64,000 bases of DNA from F1-80-MAGs062 sp046345315 (GTDB taxonomy: Bacteria > Planctomycetota > Planctomycetia > Planctomycetales > Planctomycetaceae), in the NCBI GenBank assembly GCA_046345315.1, contig JBKDKA010000233.1:27603-91602 (forward strand), read 5' to 3'. Positions 57,957-64,000 of the stretch are shown piece by piece (the first letter of the stretch is position 1; every line of letters starts with the position of its first letter). The notes beneath the pieces were generated by a model. The model searched no databases and was not told the DNA's origin. It was given only the letters and a program-made list of their open reading frames with translations. A program made the translations under genes and the position numbers.

Positions 57957-58117
57957 AAGACTGAAATCCTGATAACGGCGTCCGTGACTTTCCGGATGGA
58001 TCCGTTGACATTGGCAGTGCAGCCACTCAACGGAACAATTAATTCTGACACCAGAATGAATCGCATTTCTCGGGCCGTACCGGCCCATCGGGTTGCGAGC
58101 AACCCGGGCAGCACCGT
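57957..58117. repeat. Right direct repeat flanking the nucleotidyltransferase cassette
   Basis: About 161 bases from AAGACTGAA to GCACCGT, aligned with the left copy throughout with small gaps. The most conserved tracts are ACTTTCCGGA, CTGACACC, GTACCGGCCCA and TTGCGAGCAACC. It runs into the REP-like pair at 58119. Confidence 0.7.
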
Positions 58118-58118
58118 A

Positions 58119-58183
58119 CGTCATTCCGGCGCAGGCGAGCAACCAGATAGCAGAACCGGATTCCCGCCTGCGCGGGAATGACG
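58119..58183. repeat. Paired REP-like palindromes (inverted)
   Basis: CGTCATTCCGGCGCAGGCG (58119-58137) and CGCCTGCGCGGGAATGACGG (58164-58183) are near reverse complements, so two members face each other as in BIME elements. The right member itself holds a tight ATTCCCGC/GCGGGAAT hairpin (58160-58180). Confidence 0.7.
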
Positions 58184-58264
58184 GAACTGCAAGACGGTTG
58201 TTGACGATGCACCAACTCCTGCCTGTGGTTCGACCGATCCGGTATGGACTCAGTGAACACGGGC

Positions 58265-59224
58265 TCAGAGTGAGACGGACTTCATCCACTGACGGAGTTT
58301 ACTCAGGTCCGCCGCGAAGCCGCGAATGCCCTCGGCCAGCTTTTCTGTGGCCATTGCGTCTTCGTTCAGCATCCAGCGGAACGTCGCTTCATTCATGGTG
58401 ATCTTTGGCAGATCAAGCTGACGAGCCTCGGCTGCGTTCAGCCGAATCGGCACGGAGTTTTCAGATGCACTCAGTTCCGCCAGCAGGTTCGGTGAGATGG
58501 TCAGCAGGTCACAACCACAGAGCGCGGTGACCTGAGCCGTTGTGCGAAAACTGGCTCCCATGACTTCCGTCTGATAGCCATGCTTCTTGTAATAGTTGAA
58601 GATCCGCTGAACTGATTCGACTCCCGGATCTTCTTCAATCGTGATCGCATCCACTTTTCGACTGGTGCGATACCAGTCGTAAATCCGCCCGACAAACGGG
58701 CTGATGAGTTTGACACCGGCTTCGGCCGCAGCGACCGCCTGGCCGAATCCGAACAGCAGCGTCAGGTTACAGTGGATACCTTCCTGTTCCAGCTGTTTCG
58801 CAGCGCAGATTCCTTCCCAGGTCGCTGCGATCTTGATGAGCACTCGCTGACGATCGATTCCGGCTTTCTGGTAGAGCTCAATCAGTTCGTGTGCTTTCCT
58901 GACGGTGCCTGCTTCGTCAAAACTGAGTCGCGCGTCAACTTCCGTGGAAACTCGCCCCGGGACAAGCTCCAGAATCTTTGTGCCAAAAATGACCGACAGT
59001 TTGTCGATGGCGGTGTCGATCAGCGATTCGTCCTTCAGTCCCAGTGACCGAGCATACTCAAGTGCTTCCCGCACCAGGCCCGCATACTGCGGCATCTGAG
59101 CCGCCTTATACAGCAGAGATGGGTTGGTCGTGGCATCCTGCGGTTTGTGGCGTGCGATCGCATCGATGTCACCGGTGTCCGCAACGACGGTGGTGTGTTT
59201 CTTCAGCTGATCAAGTGAGTTCAT
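58265..59224 (-). CDS. tal: Transaldolase
   Basis: 319 residues of the TalA/TalB size class. The N-terminus MNSLDQLKKHTTVVADTGD and DATTNPSLLYKAAQ match the family; VLIKIAATWEG carries the Schiff-base Lys, and ISPFVGRIYDWY is the active-site segment. TISPNLLAEL comes near the end. It transfers a dihydroxyacetone unit between sugar phosphates in the pentose phosphate pathway. No tkt or zwf gene is nearby. It is preceded on the same strand by an esterase-like gene. Confidence 0.97.
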   Translation of the reverse strand: MNSLDQLKKHTTVVADTGDIDAIARHKPQDATTNPSLLYKAAQMPQYAGLVREALEYARSLGLKDESLIDTAIDKLSVIFGTKILELVPGRVSTEVDARLSFDEAGTVRKAHELIELYQKAGIDRQRVLIKIAATWEGICAAKQLEQEGIHCNLTLLFGFGQAVAAAEAGVKLISPFVGRIYDWYRTSRKVDAITIEEDPGVESVQRIFNYYKKHGYQTEVMGASFRTTAQVTALCGCDLLTISPNLLAELSASENSVPIRLNAAEARQLDLPKITMNEATFRWMLNEDAMATEKLAEGIRGFAADLSKLRQWMKSVSL

Positions 59225-59306
59225 GGCTTTGTTTCCTGATGAGTATATATCGCTCAGAAACGGGTTCAGAGTACGGGGCTGTCTTCGGAGTCCGGAGATC
59301 GCTGTG

Positions 59307-60248
59307 TCATTGCTTCGACGTCATCTTCAGTTCAGCGAGCCATTTGATTGACTCGGTCTGCCATGCGTCCCACATCGGTCCCTGGTAACCGTTCAGACCA
59401 TGACCGCCGGACGGCAGTTCCAGATAGTGAGCGGCAACTTTGTGTTTTTGAAGTGCATCGTAGAACATGCGACTATTATCTGCCGTCACGGCGGTATCAT
59501 CCAGTGCATGTGCCATGAAGCACGGTGGTGTCTGATCGGTGACCTGCTTTTCGTTCGAGTAGAGGTGCACCAGTTCTGCGGCCGGGTTCGGGCCCAGCAG
59601 ATTCTTCTTTGAACCTCCGTGAGTCTGTTCGCCCATCGTAATGACCGGATAGATCAGCACGGCAAAGTCCGGCCGGCATCCAACCTGCTGAACTGGATCT
59701 GCGGCGGCGGGATCTCCGGCACCAAAATGTGTGGCTGCGGTTGATGCGAGGTGACCGCCGGCCGAAAAGCCCATGATCCCGATTCGTCCGGGATCAATTC
59801 CCCACTCGGCGGCACGACTTCGAGTCACTCGAATGGCGCGCTGTGCATCGAGCAACGGAACATGATGATTGCCGTGCGGAAGACGATAAGGCAGGACGAT
59901 GCCCGCGATCCCGTGACGATTGAGCCACTCACCGATCAGCGTGCCTTCCGGTCCCATCATCAGACCACCGTAGCCTCCTCCCGGACAGATGACGATGGCC
60001 GCCCCGTTCGGGTGTGCCGGTCGCATCACGGTCAGCGTCGTTTCAACCACTTCAGTCGTTCCCAGACCAGTCGGTGCCGGTCCGGACCAGAGCGGCATCT
60101 GTTGTGGTGGCAGAGAGTCCTCGGCAAACAGGACCGAAGGTGAAGCCAACAGGATCAGAACCCACAGCAGTGGCGAAGTGAGACTCCTCCAGCGCATTGA
60201 CTTACTTGCCGTCTCAGAACATTGCTGAATGCTGGATACGATCGCCAT
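59307..60248 (-). CDS. Secreted alpha/beta-hydrolase (esterase, possible acetyl-xylan type)
   Basis: 313 residues. A hydrophobic stretch SLTSPLLWVLILLASPSVLFA near the N-terminus is a signal peptide or anchor. VICPGGGYGG is the oxyanion-hole motif, GFSAGGH the nucleophile Ser elbow, ALDDTAV the acid, and SGGHGLNG the His. This order fits the BD-FAE/acetyl-esterase-like family, which removes acyl groups from plant polysaccharides. An inner ATG at residue 18 is a possible start. It lies 82 bases upstream of tal and back to back with the lyase-like gene, from which it is separated by 117 bases. Confidence 0.85.
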   Translation of the reverse strand: MAIVSSIQQCSETASKSMRWRSLTSPLLWVLILLASPSVLFAEDSLPPQQMPLWSGPAPTGLGTTEVVETTLTVMRPAHPNGAAIVICPGGGYGGLMMGPEGTLIGEWLNRHGIAGIVLPYRLPHGNHHVPLLDAQRAIRVTRSRAAEWGIDPGRIGIMGFSAGGHLASTAATHFGAGDPAAADPVQQVGCRPDFAVLIYPVITMGEQTHGGSKKNLLGPNPAAELVHLYSNEKQVTDQTPPCFMAHALDDTAVTADNSRMFYDALQKHKVAAHYLELPSGGHGLNGYQGPMWDAWQTESIKWLAELKMTSKQ

Positions 60249-60365
60249 GGCTCAGGCCTTTGTTCGAGTGACTGCTGTCGGTAATAATGCGTTACTTTAT
60301 GGGACCAACAGTTCAGATAGAAGTCGGCGATGCAAAACCCGTGCACAAACCGGAGTTTGAAGAAG

Positions 60366-62738
60366 ATGAGTCTGATGTTCCTGATGATCGTATTCAGACT
60401 TCCGGCACAGAGCCATCGCCCGATCACCGCAATGCTTACGGTGTTGTTGATCGCGTCGACAGGATCGGCGGCTGAATTAAAACTGACGGTAACTCCTGCC
60501 GGCCACGGCGAACAGTTTGTGCGGACGTCCGTGCCATGCCCACCGGGTTTCCTGACAGAAGATGTCTCGTCATTGAACGTCACCTGCGGCGAACAGAAGC
60601 TGACGGCAGGTGTACGAGTTCTGACATGGCATGCACCGGCAGTCTCGCCGGTCCGCAGTGCACGCCGACTGTTGGTGTCGTTTCCCTGGACTTTTCAATC
60701 TTCAGAACCCAAAACGTTTTTGCTCTCACCTGCTGACGAACAGACTCGCCTCGAGAAGGTGAACGTCGATCTTCCAGTGACAATTGACCCGGCAGACGAC
60801 GGTTTTCTCGTGACATGGAGTTCGGGGAAGACACTGCGAGTCGTCCCGAAGCTGCCGCGACAGATTGATCCGAGTGCCCTGCGGAAGGAAATCGTCGAAG
60901 AGCATGGACACTTTCGCTGGTTCAGATTTATCAGTGACGACACGAACTGGCCCTGTGTCGCAGAATTTCGCATCAGCAGTCTCGGAGAAATCGTCTGCAT
61001 CATTCACCTGCAGCGAATTGCGGCCGATGACGGATTTGCTCCGGAAATCGGGTGGACCCTTGTCGGCGAGTCGACTCATGCGGAGTTCGTTTCTGAATCT
61101 GAATCACCGCCGGAATCTGCAGCCTCCACGACTTCAACCAGCAGTCATTCGTTCGTCAATGGCGATTCTGCCGTCTGTCACTGGAATCAGGAACTGCAGA
61201 TCTATCATCCGATGGCACCGCGGACGCGTCGAGGTGAGGCGTTCGTGAAGAAGACCTCAGACACGGAATGGCAGTACACGTATATTCGATGTCACGAAGC
61301 CGATCGTGTGCCGATGCAGGCGATGGCATGGCGAAAGGCCGAATTGGTGATTGCCCCGCAGCACCTAAGTCGACTCACTGCTGCACTGAGGTCACCCCAT
61401 CACGTTCGCGTTGAGGATTCCTTGTGGTCGACTTTGTATGGAAGCGGTGTTGTCACCCGAGAATATCCAGAATCCGTACAGGAGCTGATTCAGTATCACC
61501 GCGACGCGGTCGTCAAGAGCGGAGCAGTCGGTGACGACGCAGGAAACGTCACATACTTTCTGCATGGACAGGAATTCGGCGGCCCGTTCGGAATGAATCG
61601 TCTGAATCATTGTGCAGCCATCTTTGAAGATGGCTGGCGGAGTGAGGATACTCGCCTGATGGAAACCGCACTGCTGTGGTGCGATAACTTTTATGATCTG
61701 TCCGTCTGGTGGGGCCAGCCACTGCGAGGTGGAACTCGGTATAACAATCTGAACGGTCTGAACAAGACTCCTCCGACACAGGAGTTTATGTGGCGTTCCA
61801 ACAGTGCCGTCCATTTTTGTACAAAAGGATATGATTCGTTCTGGCTGGCGTGGGAGGAAACCGGGGATCCTCGGATGCTGGAGGCGTTCCATGCACAGGT
61901 CGCTTACGCGGCGGAATCGCTGCATGCGGATCGGGGGGAATGCCGGAATATCGGAGACGTGCGTGATTTCGTGCAACTTTATGGGTTCACCGGGGAGCAA
62001 CACTATCTGGAAGAAGCACTGCGGTTGTTTCGGGAGCTTCGGACCAAACTGTCTCCCGACTTTCTGTTTGATCAGGGCGGGAAACCGATCGATCCGGATC
62101 CACCGTTCATTGATGATGACGATCGAGGACTGACGATCGGTTATGCGAAACCCTATATCCTCGGGTATGCCCTGAGCGGACTTCCGGAGCTGTTGCGGTA
62201 CGCTCCCGACGAACCGGCACTGCGTGAGACTGTGCATGCCGTGGCTGATTTTATGGCCGCTTCTGCGGATCCCTCGGGTGGCTGGAGGTACCCTCACGCA
62301 CGTTCCGGGCAGACGCTCATCAGCTTCGGCCCGGAGCCCGCATGGCAATTGTGTCAGGCAGCGGGAGCCCTGGGTCCGGAACCTCGCTGGCTGGATGCGA
62401 TCGAACGTGTACTGCGTGCGCGACTGCTGGGGTTTCAGCGGACCGGCACCATCCTGAGCTCCCTCGACAGCTGGGAACGCAGTACGGGAAAAATTGCAGC
62501 GGGACAATCGCTGCATGATCTGTATCAGAAACCAGGCGATCGCGATCCGGCGCGGGACTACGATGACGGTCGAATAAATATCGGGTACGCGTCGCCGGAA
62601 GGAACCGTCTATCTGCCGGAAGTACTTGCCTTTTATCTGCAGCACCGATCGATGGATCGACTGCTGGAGCCACCGGCAAACGACGATCCGCTGGCACGTA
62701 TCCTGGCCCGAGTGCCGATTTCGGAGAACAACCGATGA
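60366..62738 (+). CDS. Large secreted protein, PcRGLX/YetA-like (rhamnogalacturonan lyase family candidate)
   Basis: About 790 residues. The N-terminus contains the hydrophobic run AMLTVLLIASTGSAAELKL, which is a signal peptide if translation begins near residue 22, and the exact start is uncertain (60330, 60366 or 60432). About 45-260 is beta-rich; about 340-750 is alpha-rich with repeated Trp/Tyr helices (WCDNFYDLSVWWGQP, FWLAWEETGDPRMLEAFHAQ), as in an (alpha/alpha)6 barrel. Together this resembles the RIFT-barrel plus (alpha/alpha)6 layout of PcRGLX/YetA exo-lyases. The stop overlaps the next start (ATGA). A pectin-degrading role fits the neighbours, but no catalytic residue was assigned. 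Confidence 0.6.
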   Translation: MSLMFLMIVFRLPAQSHRPITAMLTVLLIASTGSAAELKLTVTPAGHGEQFVRTSVPCPPGFLTEDVSSLNVTCGEQKLTAGVRVLTWHAPAVSPVRSARRLLVSFPWTFQSSEPKTFLLSPADEQTRLEKVNVDLPVTIDPADDGFLVTWSSGKTLRVVPKLPRQIDPSALRKEIVEEHGHFRWFRFISDDTNWPCVAEFRISSLGEIVCIIHLQRIAADDGFAPEIGWTLVGESTHAEFVSESESPPESAASTTSTSSHSFVNGDSAVCHWNQELQIYHPMAPRTRRGEAFVKKTSDTEWQYTYIRCHEADRVPMQAMAWRKAELVIAPQHLSRLTAALRSPHHVRVEDSLWSTLYGSGVVTREYPESVQELIQYHRDAVVKSGAVGDDAGNVTYFLHGQEFGGPFGMNRLNHCAAIFEDGWRSEDTRLMETALLWCDNFYDLSVWWGQPLRGGTRYNNLNGLNKTPPTQEFMWRSNSAVHFCTKGYDSFWLAWEETGDPRMLEAFHAQVAYAAESLHADRGECRNIGDVRDFVQLYGFTGEQHYLEEALRLFRELRTKLSPDFLFDQGGKPIDPDPPFIDDDDRGLTIGYAKPYILGYALSGLPELLRYAPDEPALRETVHAVADFMAASADPSGGWRYPHARSGQTLISFGPEPAWQLCQAAGALGPEPRWLDAIERVLRARLLGFQRTGTILSSLDSWERSTGKIAAGQSLHDLYQKPGDRDPARDYDDGRINIGYASPEGTVYLPEVLAFYLQHRSMDRLLEPPANDDPLARILARVPISENNR

Positions 62739-63928
62739 AACACTACCATCCATGTATAGCCATGCTTCTCAGCTTCTGGATGCCCCTGATGACTGCATCA
62801 ACCAGCTGCAGGGCACTGGCACAGCAACCGCCCGAACAGTCATCGGTTCCGAGGTACGAGTTTCCGGGAGTGATTGACCGACTGCCGGCTTTTCACACCA
62901 ATCTTTCTGCCAGGCTGACTCATCGGCATTCGTGGCTGAGCGGTAGCTTTCAGGACTTTGAACAATGGAGAAACAGTGCACGTCGGAAGGTCATGGACTG
63001 CCTGCTCGAACCTCCGCCGACCGCGGCCTTTGATCCTGCTGTCATCGCTTCTGAAGACCGTGGTACCTACGTTGCTCACAAAGTCGTGCTCAATCTCACC
63101 GGTGACAGTCGAGTGCTCTCGCTGATGCTGGTACCCAAAGCGGCAGGCCCCCATCCGGCGGTTCTGCTGCTGCACGATCACGGCGCGAAGTTCGATATTG
63201 GCAAAGAAAAGGTGATTCGGTCCTGGGACATCGCCCCCGAAAAGCTGCAGTCTTCAGAAGATTGGGTGGATCGGTATTACGGCGGCCGATTTATTGGTGA
63301 TGAGCTTGCCTCTCAGGGCTTTGTCTGTTTTGCCACGGATATGCTGAACTGGTCCGATCGAGGTGGTGGTGGCTTTGAAAACCAGCAGGCTCTTGCGGCG
63401 AACCTGCTGCAGTATGGCGTTTCGTGGTCCGGGCTGATTGCGCATGAAGACCTGCGGGCCGCCGAGTTTCTGGCGTCGCGGTCGGAGGTTGATCCAAGGC
63501 GAATTACGGCGATGGGACTTTCCGTGGGAGGATATCGGACGTGGCAGGTTGCTGCGTTATCCCCACACATCAGTCAGGGTGTTTCAGTCTGCTGGATGGC
63601 GACTCATCGAGGCCTGCTCGTGCCTGGCAACAATCAGACGACCGGTCAGTCCGCGTTTACGATGGTTCATCCCGGGCTGGCACGGGAGCTGGATTATCCG
63701 GATGTCGCGTCAATTGCGTGTCCGAAACGCATGATGTTTCTGTGTGGGAGCCAGGATGCGCTGTTTCCGAAAGTTTCTACCGAAGCCGCGTTTGCGACGA
63801 TGCGAAAAGTCTGGCAGTCACAGCATGCCGATGATGCTCTGGTAACGACACTCTACGACGCGCCGCACGAATTTAACGAACGAATGCAGGACGATGCATT
63901 CCAGTGGCTGTTGAAGACGCAAAACTGA
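62735..63928 (+). CDS. Secreted alpha/beta-hydrolase, dienelactone hydrolase/CE-like
   Basis: 397 residues. The start is the ATGA overlap with the previous gene. The N-terminus (PCIAMLLSFWMPLMTASTSCRA) is a signal peptide, possibly lipoprotein-like. VLLLHDHGAKFD is the oxyanion region, ITAMGLSVGGYRTW the nucleophile elbow (Ser in GLSVGG), CGSQDALFP the acid and DAPHEFN the His. This matches large secreted esterases of planctomycetes acting on acetyl or uronoyl esters. It is co-translated with the lyase-like protein and probably helps remove ester groups from the same polymer. Confidence 0.82.
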   Translation: MKHYHPCIAMLLSFWMPLMTASTSCRALAQQPPEQSSVPRYEFPGVIDRLPAFHTNLSARLTHRHSWLSGSFQDFEQWRNSARRKVMDCLLEPPPTAAFDPAVIASEDRGTYVAHKVVLNLTGDSRVLSLMLVPKAAGPHPAVLLLHDHGAKFDIGKEKVIRSWDIAPEKLQSSEDWVDRYYGGRFIGDELASQGFVCFATDMLNWSDRGGGGFENQQALAANLLQYGVSWSGLIAHEDLRAAEFLASRSEVDPRRITAMGLSVGGYRTWQVAALSPHISQGVSVCWMATHRGLLVPGNNQTTGQSAFTMVHPGLARELDYPDVASIACPKRMMFLCGSQDALFPKVSTEAAFATMRKVWQSQHADDALVTTLYDAPHEFNERMQDDAFQWLLKTQN

Positions 63929-63956
63929 GTTCGTTGGCATTCCGGTCAGGGTTGTT

Positions 63957-63984
63957 CGTCGTTCCTGCGCAGGCGGGAACCACG
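63957..63984. repeat. REP-like palindromic repeat near right edge
   Basis: CGTCGTTCCTGCGCAGGCGGGAACCACG is a degenerate member of the family at 38821 and 58157, with one arm reading GTTCCTGC instead of ATTCCCGC. It lies 28 bases after the esterase stop. Confidence 0.6.
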
Positions 63985-64000
63985 AGCAGATATCTCTGTT

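Overview
The window reads as a stretch of chromosome from a planctomycete (Planctomycetota, probably order Planctomycetales). No 16S or other marker gene is present, so this rests on the gene set: a DUF1501 protein with a twin-arginine-like leader, three Hanks-type Ser/Thr kinase polypeptides (one fused to an ECF sigma factor), an FHA-GAF-PP2C phosphatase beside a DUF58 protein, many zinc-ribbon proteins, the futalosine menaquinone route, an NPCBM-domain enzyme, and base composition around the mid-50s percent GC by eye. No tRNA, rRNA, CRISPR array, transposase, phage gene or replication origin was recognised.

Layout. 1-4.8 kb: the end of a Gfo/Idh/MocA oxidoreductase, then a tightly coupled four-gene operon (extended SDR, GT21-like glycosyltransferase, alpha/beta-hydrolase-like protein, KAS III-like thiolase) that looks like lipid or polyketide-type biosynthesis of unknown product. 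4.9-9.9 kb: dnaK behind a sigma-54-like promoter, then clpB. 10.9-15.7 kb: a 1601-residue tail-anchored kinase with a very long E/R-rich helix. 15.7-22 kb, minus strand: a small membrane protein, a phosphohexomutase (glmM-like), trpF, a four-zinc-ribbon protein and an argE-type deacetylase. 22-32 kb: a uronate-isomerase-family protein, the FHA-GAF-PP2C/DUF58 pair, a five-PAS hybrid histidine kinase, a DUF1501 protein and a YacL-like PIN-TRAM protein. 32.3-36.6 kb: a SpoVG-family protein with a zinc ribbon inserted in it, a membrane-anchored kinase and a polytopic membrane protein. 37-43.4 kb: sat, a 38-residue zinc-ribbon protein, an MIP channel, hom, and mqnA-mqnC. 43.6-51.4 kb: a NatAB-type exporter whose permease carries a CPBP protease domain, a secreted isochorismatase-fold/NPCBM protein, and clpC. 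52-57 kb: a secreted protein with cysteine every fifth residue, a TIM-barrel isomerase, a Trm112-like protein, the ECF sigma-kinase fusion and a 7Fe ferredoxin. 57-58.2 kb: a small protein plus nucleotidyltransferase cassette flanked by degenerate direct repeats. 58.3-64 kb: transaldolase and a small secreted carbohydrate locus (two esterase-like hydrolases around a large rhamnogalacturonan-lyase-like protein).

Themes. Protein quality control (dnaK, clpB, clpC) and phospho-signalling dominate. The most unusual observations are the ECF sigma-kinase fusion, the SpoVG/zinc-ribbon hybrid, the kinase with a roughly 400-residue charged helix, the Cys-pentad secreted protein, and the repeat-flanked nucleotidyltransferase cassette. 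A GATTCCCGC-type palindromic repeat family is scattered through the intergenic regions. All assignments come from reading motifs and translated sequence; no database search was possible.
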